DNA from: Sphingosinicellaceae bacterium
GTDB lineage: Bacteria > Pseudomonadota > Alphaproteobacteria > Sphingomonadales > Sphingomonadaceae
Direction: 5' to 3'
NCBI GenBank assembly: GCA_019285715.1
Contig: CP079108.1
Coordinates: 1,379,001-1,443,000 of the forward strand
DNA: 64,000 bases
Shown: piece by piece, positions 1 to 9,068 of the stretch
Position numbering within the stretch: the first letter of the stretch is position 1
Layout of the letters: each line of letters begins with the position of its first letter
Translations under genes and position numbers: made by a program
Notes under the pieces: model-generated
What the model was told of the DNA's origin: nothing
What the model saw: the letters and a program-made list of their open reading frames with translations, nothing else
Databases searched by the model: none

Positions 1-168
1 CTCCCGCTCGGCCATCTCTGCCTTGAGCAGCTGGGAGATGATCGGCACTGCCGCCTCGAACGCCGGGGCGCCTTGCTCGATAAGGTCGCCGACCGCCTGG
101 GCCATGCCGTACATCTTGAGCGCCTTGAGCATGACGACCACTGCGGCGCTGGCGGGATCATGACGCAT
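1..168 (-). CDS. istB: IstB helper ATPase of IS21 element (N-terminal 56 residues only)
   Basis: The ATG at 168-166 opens a frame beginning MRHDPASAAVVVMLKALKMY, which matches the N-terminus of IstB-type AAA+ transposition helpers. Their Walker motifs would lie further on, outside the window. The start overlaps the end of istA by 11 bases, the usual coupled istA-istB arrangement. IstB proteins help the IstA transposase select and capture target DNA. The gene is incomplete only because the window ends; whether the copy is intact cannot be judged. Confidence 0.8.
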   Translation of the reverse strand, partial: MRHDPASAAVVVMLKALKMYGMAQAVGDLIEQGAPAFEAAVPIISQLLKAEMAERE

Positions 169-1684
169 GGCGCAGCCCTCCATCGCGAAGACCGTCATAT
201 CGCCCGACATCGGCGAGCGGCTCTTGCGCAAGGCGCAGCGCCTGCGGGGCGTCGATCGGGGAGGCTGGCGTAGCCTTACCATCGGTGAGCCGGTGCAGAA
301 CGTTGAGGACGTGGGTCTTGGTCGCGACGCCAGCCTCCAGTGCCAGTTCGACCGCGCAAAGAACCGCCTGTTCGTCATGCTGCAGCACGAGCGCCAGGAT
401 CTCGGCCATCTCGCGATCGCCGCCGGCGCGGCGCAGTAACTGACTTTGCAGCTGCTTGAACGCATCGGGCAGTTGCGTGAACGGCGCGCCATTCCGCAGC
501 GCCCCAGGCTTGCGCTGGATCACCGCCAGATAGTGCCGCCAGTCATAGATGGTCCGCCCGGGCAGGTGATGAGACCGCTCGATGATGCGGGCATGCTCGC
601 ACAGGATCAGCCCCTCGGCCGCCACGACGATCCGCTCGGGATAGATCCTGACGCTGACCGGGCGGTTGGCGAACGAGGCCGGCACGCTGTAACGGTTGCG
701 CTCAAAATGCAGGAGGCAGATCGGCGAGACCCGCTTGGTGTGCTCGACGAAGCCGTCGAAGGGCCGACCCAGCGGCATCAGATTGCCGACCTCTTGCGCA
801 TGCACATCAGCGACAGTGCCGGGCAAGCTGCCGTGCTGGATCTCGCTCCACTGCGCGATGCATTGTTCCTCGAGCCAGACATTGAGCGCATCGATATCCG
901 GGAAGCTCGGCAGTTGCTGCCATAGGCGGCGCCGCGCATCCTGCACGTTCTTCTCGACCTGGCCCTTCTCCCACCCCGACGCCGGGTTGCAGAACTCGGG
1001 CTCGAACAGGTAATGGCTGGCCATCGCGGCAAAGCGGGCGTTGACCTGCCGGGCTTTGCCGGTACCGATCCGGTCGACGGCGGTCTTCATGTTGTCGAAG
1101 ATCCCGCGCTGCGGAACGCCGCCCAGAACCCGGAACGCCTGGGTCATCGCGTCGAACAGCATCTCGTGGGTCTGGAGCGGATAGGCCCGTACAATGAAGG
1201 CCTTGCTGTGTGACAGCTTCGTGTGCGCCGCCTGCAGCTTGACGCGCTCGCCGCCTATAATGGCCCAGTCTTCGCTCCAGTCGAACTGGAAGGCCTCGCC
1301 TGGCTGGAACACCAGCGGCACGAAGGTGCCGCGGCCGCTGGTCTGCTGTTCAATCTGTCGATCAGCCTTCCACGCCCGCACATATGACGCGACACGGCCG
1401 TAAGATCCATCGTAGCCCAAGACGACCAGATCGGCGTGCATCTGCTTGGCCGTGCGCTTCTGCTTGCGCGACTTGCCGGCATTGATCACCAGCCAGCCCG
1501 ACAGCTTCTCGGCAAATGGGTCCAGCTTGCTCGGCCGGTCGGGAACCTTGAACTGCGGCTCAACCGTCTCAGCGCGCAGGTACTTGCGGATCGTGTTGCG
1601 CGACAAGCCGCTGCGCCGCTCGATCTCCCGAAGTGCGAGCTTCTGCCGGAAACGCCAGCGACGTACTACGCTCAGTAAATCCAT
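158..1684 (-). CDS. istA: IS21-family transposase IstA
   Basis: This 508-residue protein has an N-terminal helix-turn-helix (LREIERRSGLSRNTIRKYLR) and an rve/DDE integrase core. The catalytic acids are visible in FQFDWSEDW, GIFDNMKTAVD and WEKGQVEKNVQ, followed by the C-terminal Mu-transposase-like region. IstA cuts and joins the element's DNA ends. I chose the ATG at 1684 because TAGGAGTG lies just upstream; the frame stays open further out to 1777 but without such a site. It overlaps istB by 11 bases. The reading frame looks intact, so the element may be active if istB is whole. Confidence 0.92.
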   Translation of the reverse strand: MDLLSVVRRWRFRQKLALREIERRSGLSRNTIRKYLRAETVEPQFKVPDRPSKLDPFAEKLSGWLVINAGKSRKQKRTAKQMHADLVVLGYDGSYGRVASYVRAWKADRQIEQQTSGRGTFVPLVFQPGEAFQFDWSEDWAIIGGERVKLQAAHTKLSHSKAFIVRAYPLQTHEMLFDAMTQAFRVLGGVPQRGIFDNMKTAVDRIGTGKARQVNARFAAMASHYLFEPEFCNPASGWEKGQVEKNVQDARRRLWQQLPSFPDIDALNVWLEEQCIAQWSEIQHGSLPGTVADVHAQEVGNLMPLGRPFDGFVEHTKRVSPICLLHFERNRYSVPASFANRPVSVRIYPERIVVAAEGLILCEHARIIERSHHLPGRTIYDWRHYLAVIQRKPGALRNGAPFTQLPDAFKQLQSQLLRRAGGDREMAEILALVLQHDEQAVLCAVELALEAGVATKTHVLNVLHRLTDGKATPASPIDAPQALRLAQEPLADVGRYDGLRDGGLRHAS

Positions 1685-1736
1685 GTTGATCACTCCTAAT
1701 ACCTCCGGCCGGTCAGCCAGAGGCAGGTCCAAACAT

Positions 1737-1794
1737 GGGTCAAATCTCAGTGAAAACTTATGCCGCTCCCGGGTCACTTCTCACTGGAAATCTA
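1737..1794. repeat. Paired subterminal repeats of the IS21 end
   Basis: Two 24-bp direct repeats lie at 1737-1760 (starting gggtcaaatctcag) and 1771-1794 (starting gggtcacttctcac). They agree at about 18 of 24 positions. IS21 elements carry such multiple end repeats as transposase binding sites. The outer copy finishes two bases inside the inferred terminus. Confidence 0.7.
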
Positions 1795-1796
1795 CA

Positions 1797-4574
1797 AGCG
1801 CAGTCTCAGCGCTGGCCGCAACCCGGTCTGGCGACCTCTGGATCGGCCTCCTGAACGGCCATGTCCTGTTGCAACGCAAAGGGACTCAGGTCGACGTGAC
1901 GCCGGGTTTCGGCGGCATCCACATTCGCAAGCTGATCGAGGACCGGGCGGGCGGCATGTGGCTGCTCGGCTCGGGTGCCAGCATACAGGTCGGACGCTAC
2001 GCCAACGGCTGCTGGACGTCGTTTGCCGCCGCTGCAGGCATCCCGGCTGGATCGTTCATCCGCGCGTTGCACGTCGCCCGTGATCGCTCCGTGTGGATCA
2101 GCGGATTCGACGCCATTCGCGTCCTTCGACCGGGCCAGAACCGGTTTGTACGCGTCGCTGACGGCTCGAAGAGCGTCGATGACATTGTCGAGGACGCGGC
2201 GGGCAGAATCTGGGTGCCGGATGCCCAAGGCGGCTTGCGAGTAATCGCAGCGCCGGCCAGTGACAGCATGCCCGGCAAGATCGATTATCCCAGCGACCCG
2301 AAGCACGATCTTCGCGGACTGATGTTCGACCGGGATGGCGCTGTCTGGGGCCAGCCACATTCCGCCGGGCTCGTGCGGATCGTGCCACCACGTCCGGGTA
2401 CGTCGACGCCATCGAGGGTCGAGGCTTTTACGCAGAAGGAAGGCCTTACTTCGGACTCAGGCCGTGCGCTTCTGGAGGATCGTGAGCACAACATCTGGGT
2501 CGGCACCGCGCTTGGGCTGGACCGGTTCCGCGTCGCGAACGTCGTACTCGAAACAGCCATCCCGCAAATGTCGCCATACGGCTATATCGTTTTCGGCGAC
2601 CACCATGGCACGATCTACGTCGCCGACACCGATACGCTTTACCGCGTCGCTCCGCACGGCTCACCCGTCCCGATCCTGCGAAACATCGACAATCCACAAG
2701 CGATTTGCGAGGCGAGTGACGGCGACATCTGGCTGGCGGCCACCAGCGGCATGTACCGCGTCCGCAACAGTGTCGTGAGAGCGGTAAAAGGCCCTGACTT
2801 CACCGGATTTTACCTTCAGTGCGAGGATGACCACCACGGTGGCTTGAAGTTTCTTACGCATCTGGGTGGCTTCTATCGCTACGCCGACGATGCCTGGTCC
2901 AAGGTCGAAGCCGTACCCCTAGCAGCTAACCAACTTGCAACCCTTTTCACTTTCGACAAGCAGGGGCGACACTTCGTCTATTACGAAAATCTCGGGCTGA
3001 AGTGGACCAGTCCAGACGGCTCGACGGGCTCATGGCCCGCCAGCCAGATCAATGGTGAACGGCTCGGCGTGCTCGCGGCTGGGCGAGACGACACGCTGGT
3101 CGGCACCATGGCGAGCTTGGCACGAATCAGAAGGGGAAACGTCGCCCAGCTTCCCGCGACCTATCCCTGGCTTCATCATGTTACCGGCATCGTCCGGACG
3201 CCACGCGGCGACACCTGGCTGCAGTCGTCCTCTGGTATATTCCGCGTGCCGACCACGACGCTCGAGGCCGCGTTCGATCACCCGTCTCGTGCGCTTCTGC
3301 CTGCGGTTTTCGACGCGCGCGACGGGTTGCCCGGGGTGAACCAGATGGAGCTCTCAGCAAACGGCGCCGCAGCCGGCGGCGACGGTCGCGTCTGGTTCAC
3401 GACCGTCAACGGCATCGTCTGGATCGACCCGTCGAAGCTTGCTCGTAACCCTGTGGTGCCACCGGTGCTTATCAAAAGGATTATCGCTGACGGCGTCGCC
3501 AGAGAAAACCCTGTCTCGGTCGAGCTGGCAAAAGCTACGAAGAATCTTGAGATCGATTATGCGGCGTTGAGCCTGACAATGCCCGAGCGCGTCGCGTTCC
3601 GCTACAGGCTGGAAGGTGTCGATGACCGCTGGATCGATCCTGGCACGCGCCGGCAGGCGTTCTACGCGAACCTCGCGCCGGGCAACTACCGGTTCACGGT
3701 CATCGCGGCGAACAACGATGGCGTCTGGAACAGGACCGGCGCCAGCGTCCGCCTGACCCTGCCGCCGACCTTCGTGCAATCATGGATGTTCAAGCTGCTC
3801 TGTGCGGTCGCAGCGCTGATTTCGATCTGGGTGATATACCGGCTGCGGCTCAACACGATCACCGGGCGGCTGAAGACACGGCTCGAAGGCCGCTTGGCCG
3901 AACGTGAGCGGATCGCCCGCGACCTGCACGATACATTGCTCCAGGGGGTGCATGGCCTGATCCTGCGCTTCCAGGGTATCGCCGATCGGCTGCCGCGCGA
4001 ACAGGTGCTTGGGCGGCTGATGGAGAAAGCCCTCGAGCGGGCCGAGGAGCTGCTGGTCGAAGGCCGGGAGCGTGTCCACGATCTGAGATCGGGGGTGCTG
4101 CCAGACGACCTCCGCGCCGCCGTAACCTCGACCGTGACGCATGCGGATCTTCCCGCTTCCATCGCTGTCGATATCCGACAGACCGGCCGGGCTCGCGATT
4201 TGGACCGGGTCGTCCGTGACGAGTTGATCTGGATCGTCCGAGAGGCACTGTCGAATGTGGTTCGGCACGCAGAAGCGACGAGGGTCGACATCGTGCTCGC
4301 CTATCGCTGGGACCGGCTGGTGGTATCGATTTCGGACGATGGCCGGGGGCTATCGCTGGCGACCGGGTTGCCGGCGGATGGTCGGCGCTACGGGATGACC
4401 GGGATGCGGGAGCGGGCAGGGCGTATCGCGGCGACGCTCGCGCTCGGCGCCAATGTCGACGGGATCGGGACCAAGATCGTGGTGACGGTCTCGGGCCGCT
4501 CGGCCTTTCCAGGGGATACCGGTCGGCGGCTGCGCGCTGTCTTCGGCCTTTCCAGCACCGAGGTGCCAGCATGA
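1797..4574 (+). pseudogene. Two-component sensor histidine kinase (beta-propeller/YYY type), N-terminus removed by IS21
   Basis: From 1797 the frame encodes propeller blades of the Reg_prop type (motifs such as GDLWIGLLNG, DIWLAATSGMY, GRVWFTTVNGI). A Y_Y_Y domain, one transmembrane segment (MFKLLCAVAALISIWVIY), a HisKA_3 dimerisation region with phosphoacceptor His in ERIARDLHDTLLQG, and a HATPase_c domain (EALSNVVRHAEA, SDDGRGL) follow. Such kinases sense extracellular ligands, often sugars, through a periplasmic propeller. The signal peptide and first blades are missing because the IS21 end lies at 1796; the frame remains open into the IS but that stretch is IS sequence. It overlaps the response-regulator start by ATGA. 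The N-terminal fragment should lie beyond the other IS end. Confidence 0.88.
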
Positions 4575-5128
4575 CGCCAATCCGGGTAATGGTGGTCGAC
4601 GACCATCCGCTGCTCCGGGAAGGGGTCGCGGCCGTACTCGACGCGCAGGATGACGTCGTCCTCGTCGGTGAAGCGCAAAGCGGCCGTGAAGCCGTCGACG
4701 GCTATCGACGCTGGCGGCCGGATGTGACGCTGATGGACCTGCAAATGCCCGACATGGGCGGAGTCGATGCAGTCGGTGCGATCCGTGCGGAGTTTCCACA
4801 GGCGCGGATCGTGATCCTCACCACCTACGTCGGCGACGTGCAGGCAACGCGCGCGCTCAAGGCGGGGGCAGTCGGATACCTCCTGAAAAGCAGTCTTCGT
4901 CGTGACCTGGTCAGCACGATTCGCGAGGTCCATCGCGGTCACAGGTTCCTTGCCCCAGAAGTTGCATCTGCGATCGCATTGGCAACGCTTGATGAGGCCC
5001 TTAGCCAACGCGAGATGGAAGTCCTGCAACTCGCTGCGTCCGGTCATGCTAACAAGCGTATCGCCTACTCCCTCGGCTTGTCCGAAGAGACGGTGAAATC
5101 ACACATGAAAAGCATCCTTCTCAAGTGA
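4571..5128 (+). pseudogene. NarL/FixJ-type response regulator, C-terminus truncated by an IS3 element
   Basis: An N-terminal receiver domain (VMVVDDHPLLREG, phosphoacceptor Asp in VTLMDLQMPD, Lys in YLLKSS) is followed by a LuxR-type helix-turn-helix starting LSQREMEVLQLAASG. The gene follows the kinase with an ATGA overlap, so they are an obvious pair. The native sequence stops at 5125 inside the last HTH helix (ETVKSHMKSILLK). The TGA stop at 5126-5128 is the first three bases of the inserted IS3 element. Family members normally continue for roughly 15-20 more residues, so DNA binding is probably impaired. Confidence 0.88.
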
Positions 5129-5188
5129 TCTGCCCCCGCCTGAGTGGTCCATCGACTATGATACTCTGGATCACGAAAGGGACAAGGA

Positions 5189-5467
5189 ATGCCGAGCAAG
5201 AAGCACAAGCCGGAAGAGATCATCGGCAAGCTGCGCGAGGTTGATATCGTGTTGGGCCAGGGCGGGACGGCCGCCGAGGCATGCCGGCGGATCGCGGTCA
5301 GCGAGCAGACCTACTACCGCTGGCGCAAGGAGTATGGCGGTCTGAAGACCGACCAGGCGCGCCGGATGAAGGATCTGGAGAAGGAGAACCTGCGGCTTCG
5401 CCGTGCGATCTCGGACCTGACGCTCGACAAGCTGATCCTGCAGGAGGCTGCACGGGGAAACTTCTGA
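5189..5467 (+). CDS. IS3-family transposase OrfA
   Basis: This 92-residue protein has an HTH_8/transposase_8 domain ([33 protein letters not shown]) and a C-terminal leucine-zipper-like coiled coil ([18 protein letters not shown]). OrfA binds the IS ends. At 5455-5461 the sequence GGGAAAC is read G GGA AAC in the orfA frame, a perfect X XXY YYZ slippery heptamer. It lies just before the stop and would shift ribosomes by -1 into orfB. The start ATG at 5189 has a GGGACAAGGA Shine-Dalgarno region. Confidence 0.9.
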   Translation: MPSKKHKPEEIIGKLREVDIVLGQGGTAAEACRRIAVSEQTYYRWRKEYGGLKTDQARRMKDLEKENLRLRRAISDLTLDKLILQEAARGNF

Positions 5468-6360
5468 GCCCCGCGCGGCGACGACGATGCATTGACCAGT
5501 TGCGCCGGGAACTCCCGGTGTCCGAGCGAAGGATATGCCGGGTGCTCGGGCAGCATCGGTCGACGCATCGCAAGGTGCCGCGCGGGGCAGATGACGAACA
5601 GGCGCTGACGGATGACATCATCGCGCTGGCCAAGCAGTACGGGCGGTACGGCTATCGCCGAGTGACCGCGCTGCTGCGCCATGCCGGCTGGACGGTGAAC
5701 CTCAAGCGCGTCGAGCGTATCTGGCGCAGGGAAGGTCTGAAGGTGCCGCAAAAGCAGCCGAAGCGCGGTCGGCTATGGCTGAACGACGGATCCTGCATTC
5801 GGCTTCGACCGGAGTATCCGGGACATGTCTGGGCCTACGACTTTGTCGAGGGACGCACCCATGACGGTCGCAAGTTCCGCATCCTGACCATCATCGACGA
5901 GGCCAGCCGGGAATGTCTGGCGCTCGTCGTCGCGCGCCAGCTCAAGCATGAAGACGTGCTCGCCGCCCTCGCCGATCTGTTTATTGCCAGAGGACCGCCA
6001 GCTCATATCAGATCGGACAACGGAGCTGAATTTATCGCCACCGCCGTGCAGGAATGGCTCGCCCAGATCGGCGTGAAGACGCTCTACATCGCGCCGGGCT
6101 CACCATGGGAGAACGGCTATAACGAGAGCTTCAACGGCTCGCTCCGCGACGAGCTGCTTAACGGCGAGATCTTCTACAGCCTCGCCGAAGCCAGGGTGCT
6201 GATCGAGGCCTGGCGGCGGCACTAGAACACCGTGCGCCCACACAGCAGCCTCGGCTACCGACCGCCAGCCCCGGAAACGGCGACGCCGCCATTGCCGCCG
6301 TCCGGTTCCGCTTCGCTCCACCTACCGGCGGCAATGGCGGCAGAGGCAACAATGCACTAA
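5461..6360 (+). pseudogene. IS3-family transposase OrfB (DDE integrase), amber-interrupted
   Basis: In the -1 frame after the slippery heptamer, this encodes the HTH_21 region ([17 protein letters not shown]) and an rve DDE core with [18 protein letters not shown] and the glutamate in [16 protein letters not shown]. At 6223-6225 a TAG interrupts the conserved ending. The sequence reads WRRH-stop-NTVRPHSSLGYRPP, where the family normally has a tyrosine (TAC or TAT). Translation would otherwise run to TAA at 6358-6360. The catalytic core precedes the stop, but loss of the conserved tail probably inactivates it. Confidence 0.85.
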
Positions 6361-6394
6361 CAATCAAAGCGGACCACTCAGTGGGGGCCGGTCA

Positions 6395-6710
6395 GTTCCC
6401 CGATCTGGAGCCGACGCTCACGTCGTTGGCTGATCGGCTCGTCGATCTGTTGCCGGTCGTCCGCCGCAACTACTACCACCGCGACATGCGCGGCAGCTGG
6501 TCAATTAAAGCTGTGCTGCCGACGCTCGCACCCGAATTGGGCTACGACAATCTCGACGTCAGATCGGGTACCGACGCGCAGGACGGCTATCTCAAGGCGA
6601 TCGACCCGCCGGCGACGTTCGAGCAGAAGGCGGCTATTTGCGGCGCACTACTCGCTTATTGCCGGCGCGACACCGAGGCGATGAACGATTGGACAGTGCT
6701 GCTCCATCGC
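6395..6710 (+). pseudogene. C-terminal fragment of a DUF2779-domain protein
   Basis: Directly after the IS3 end the frame reads FPDLEPTLTSLADRLVDLLP, then YYHRDMRGSWSIKAVLPTL, then AYCRRDTEAMNDW. This is the recognisable end of DUF2779 proteins, an exonuclease-like family often found in mobile or defence contexts. The N-terminal bulk is missing, with no start codon before the fragment that does not come from the IS. The frame runs on at about 6711 into sequence that looks like a different gene, so this is a remnant bounded by two junctions. Confidence 0.6.
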
Positions 6711-7171
6711 TACATCAAGCGCGTGACGCTGCGCGAGGGTGGTATTGAGATCGCCGTAATGTGTTGCGGGCTACTCGATTATGCAGGCTTGATCGCGAAC
6801 GAGATTATTGTGCTTCAAGCATGAACTGTTCGGGTGCGCCGCGGACATGAGGTTCGCTTGATCATTCCTGCAGCGCGTCCGGAGCACCCGCCAAGCGGGA
6901 CATACGGCTGGTCGATCTGATTGCTGAAGCCCAAGCCGCGCGCAGTCTGGTGATGGCGTCGCCAGGTCAGTCCCTTGATCAAATCGCCTCGGTTCAAGGT
7001 CGTTGCCGAACGCATCTTGGGCGGCTGATCAAACTCAGCTACCTCGCGCCTGACATCGTCACTATGATTCTCGAAGGGGAGCATCCTGCTTCGCTCACAC
7101 GGCGCAGGCTCGTGTCCGTCGATCTACCCCTCGACTGGGCTGACCAACGCACAGCGCTGGGCTGCCTCTGA
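6711..7171 (+). pseudogene. Degenerate C-terminal remnant of a serine site-specific recombinase
   Basis: YIKRVTLREGGIEIAV (from 6711) resembles the tail segment of large serine recombinases. From about 6896 a different frame encodes RDIRLVDLIAEAQAARSLV, LGRLIKLSYLAPDIV and ends in a block like LPLDWADQRTALGCL, typical of the C-terminus of those recombinases in sphingomonads. The two parts lie in different frames and the catalytic N-terminal domain is absent. I infer a decayed recombinase from an older element. It could also be another DNA-binding protein of similar architecture. Confidence 0.45.
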
Positions 7172-7375
7172 GCACAGATGCTCGAGCGCATCACGACGAC
7201 TGCAGTCACCAAACCGCGCACAGAGATATTCAGAAAAAATTGGACCGCCAGTCGCGTCGTAGAGACCGAACTGACTGCAGTGGCGTACGCCCGGCGCGGC
7301 AAAGCCGCGGGAAAGCGGGCATTATTCCCGGGCTCTCCCGGTAGGTCTCGATATACGCCAGACCTGTGGACTGGG

Positions 7376-7462
7376 TGGTGCGGCCAAGAAGACTCGAACT
7401 TCCACGGCCTTTCGGCCACAACGACCTCAACGTTGCGCGTCTACCAGTTCCGCCATGGCCGC
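7376..7462 (-). tRNA. tRNA-Leu(GAG)
   Basis: On the minus strand the acceptor stem GCGGCCA pairs with TGGCCGC, followed by A73 and an encoded CCA. The anticodon stem CAACG/CGTTG holds loop TTGAGGT, so the anticodon is GAG. A long variable arm (TGGCCGAAAGGCCG region) and a GTTCGAGTC T-loop fit a class II leucine tRNA. Its 3' end faces the IS-rich remnant region. Confidence 0.95.
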
Positions 7463-7541
7463 ACGACCATCATGTCCAGGGCCGCGGCCCCGTCCGGTAG
7501 AGGCGGGCGGATAGCAGAGGGTTTCCGGGTGCGCAACCGAC

Positions 7542-9068
7542 TTAGACGAAGACGGCCATGTTGACCGGGTCGCCGGTGGTCACCGCGACCCTTCGCCCGA
7601 TCACGGGAATGTCGATCATGGCGTCGAGCCCGTCGTGCATCTGGGCCAGCGCGCGGGTGCCGGGCTGGCCTTCGCCGTCGTCGAGGCGGACGTAGAGGAT
7701 GGCGAACGCCGGGCGGCCCTTGTCGTGGATAACGGTGAAGGTCTCGACGATGCCTTCGCCGGACGGGTTCTCGGTGAAGGCGGGAGCGGGCAGGGCGTCT
7801 ATGGTCGCCTGGTAGACCGCGGGGTCGGTGCGCTGCCAGTTTGGAGCGGGCTGGCTCGAATAGACCCCGAAGCTGTGCTTGCTCAGGTAGCCGCCGTTGG
7901 CGAAGACAAGGCCCGTGGTGCCGGGATGCGCCCGACAGCGCGCCACCATCTCGGCGATGCCGTGCATCGAGTAATTGTTGCCCGGCCCGCCGAAGTAGGG
8001 GAGACCGCCGGTCAGGGTCAGCCCGCGCGGGTCTTCGTGGGCGATGCCGATCATGTCGGCGGCGATCTCCACCGCGACCGGGAAGCAGCTGTACAACTCG
8101 ATATGATCGAGGTCGGCGGCATCGACTCCCGCCTGGCCCAGCGCCTGTGCCGCACCGATGCGGACGGCCGGTGACGAGTGATAGTCGACGCGGTCCGAGA
8201 CGAGGATGTGCTCGTGCGTGTCGGCGCTGCCGTGGAGGTAGACCCGGTTCGCGTGCGGCACCCCCGCGGCGTCAGCGGCGGCGGTCGACATCAGCAGCAC
8301 CGCGGCCGCCTGGTCGACGAACATGTTGGAGTTCAGGTACTTTGTGTACGGGTAGCCGATGTAGCGGTTTTCGGACGTCGGCTCGATCAATTCCTCGGGC
8401 GACCGCTCGATCGGCAGCGCCGAATAGGGGTTCGCAGCGGCGACCTTGGTGAACCGGCTCATCAGTTCCCCGATGCGGCGGCGGTGCGCGACCGGCTCGT
8501 CGCCGTAATGGGCAGCCAGGGCGTTTTCGAACAAAGGATAGACGCTGACCGGCATCGCGACGCCGTGGGCGATCTCGTGTCGGGACACGAGCCGCGTCTC
8601 CTTGCCGAGCGAGGCTGGCTCGCCGCCGGGATCGTCGGACCAGTCGAGCGTCAGCCCGGCTTTCTGCGCCTTGGCCTGGGTCCGCAGCGCCTCGCAGCCC
8701 GCGACCATCGCGACGTCGGCTTCGCCGGTACGGATCGCCTCCGCGAACATGTTGACGAACATCTGGGGCGTGTTGCCGCCGACCGGGCCGTAGATCTGCA
8801 TAGCGGGTGACTGGCCGAGGCGGTTGGCGAGCGACTTCGGCAGGTTGGTGTAGGCACCGAACGGCGCACGGAAGGCGGGCGAGGAGTCGGCGAACAGGCG
8901 GACGACCGCAAGCGTGTCGACCACTATCCCGGCGCCGCCGCTGTCGGCCAGCGCGGCCGCCCCGACCTTCGCCAGCATGTCGAGCGGCGACAGCGCGGTG
9001 TCAGGCGGGGAGTCGCGGTCGACGTATTGCGCGACTCCGACGAGGACGGGGGTGCGGGGGTCGATCAT
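7542..9068 (-). CDS. Thiolase-like acetyl-CoA acetyltransferase family protein
   Basis: This 508-residue thiolase-fold protein is of the SCP2/acetyl-CoA acetyltransferase-like family (MIDPRTPVLVGVAQYVDR, GEADVAMVAGCEAL, IELYSCFPVA, GGPGNNYSMHGIAE). Classical thiolases have a Cys-Ser-Ser-Gly nucleophile before the helix that here follows GPVGGNTPQMFVN, so the usual catalytic cysteine seems absent. It may act on acyl-CoA by a different arrangement or serve as a partner subunit. It is the last gene of a three-gene operon and its start overlaps the stop of the FAD monooxygenase by 4 bp, so it likely works on the same acyl-CoA substrate. The substrate is unknown. Confidence 0.85.
   Translation of the reverse strand: MIDPRTPVLVGVAQYVDRDSPPDTALSPLDMLAKVGAAALADSGGAGIVVDTLAVVRLFADSSPAFRAPFGAYTNLPKSLANRLGQSPAMQIYGPVGGNTPQMFVNMFAEAIRTGEADVAMVAGCEALRTQAKAQKAGLTLDWSDDPGGEPASLGKETRLVSRHEIAHGVAMPVSVYPLFENALAAHYGDEPVAHRRRIGELMSRFTKVAAANPYSALPIERSPEELIEPTSENRYIGYPYTKYLNSNMFVDQAAAVLLMSTAAADAAGVPHANRVYLHGSADTHEHILVSDRVDYHSSPAVRIGAAQALGQAGVDAADLDHIELYSCFPVAVEIAADMIGIAHEDPRGLTLTGGLPYFGGPGNNYSMHGIAEMVARCRAHPGTTGLVFANGGYLSKHSFGVYSSQPAPNWQRTDPAVYQATIDALPAPAFTENPSGEGIVETFTVIHDKGRPAFAILYVRLDDGEGQPGTRALAQMHDGLDAMIDIPVIGRRVAVTTGDPVNMAVFV

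Larger units (their letters stand above)
1..1796 (-). mobile_element. IS21-family insertion sequence, partial (runs off the left edge)
   Basis: This is the istA end of an IS21-family element, with istB continuing beyond the left edge. Read inward on the minus strand, the terminus begins TGTAGATTTCCAGTG at about 1796 and is followed by two 24-bp subterminal repeats, the multiple-repeat end typical of IS21 elements. The coding frame of a sensor kinase resumes directly at 1797, so the element sits inside that gene. The other end and any target duplication are outside the window. Confidence 0.85.
5126..6394 (+). mobile_element. IS3-family insertion sequence, complete, orfB interrupted
   Basis: The ends are imperfect inverted repeats of about 25 bp. 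The left end starts TGATCTGCCCCCGCC and the right end, reverse-complemented, starts TGACCGGCCCCCAC; both run into CTGAGTGGTCC. Inside are overlapping orfA and orfB. The bases flanking the two ends (caag / gttc) do not match, so no target duplication is visible. That suggests recombination or a deletion after insertion. It joins a truncated response regulator on the left to a DUF2779 fragment on the right. Confidence 0.9.

Noticed and set aside
5122-6398. Target-site duplication around the IS3 element
   Set aside because: caag on the left and gttc on the right do not match in any 3-4 bp window, so I report its absence instead.
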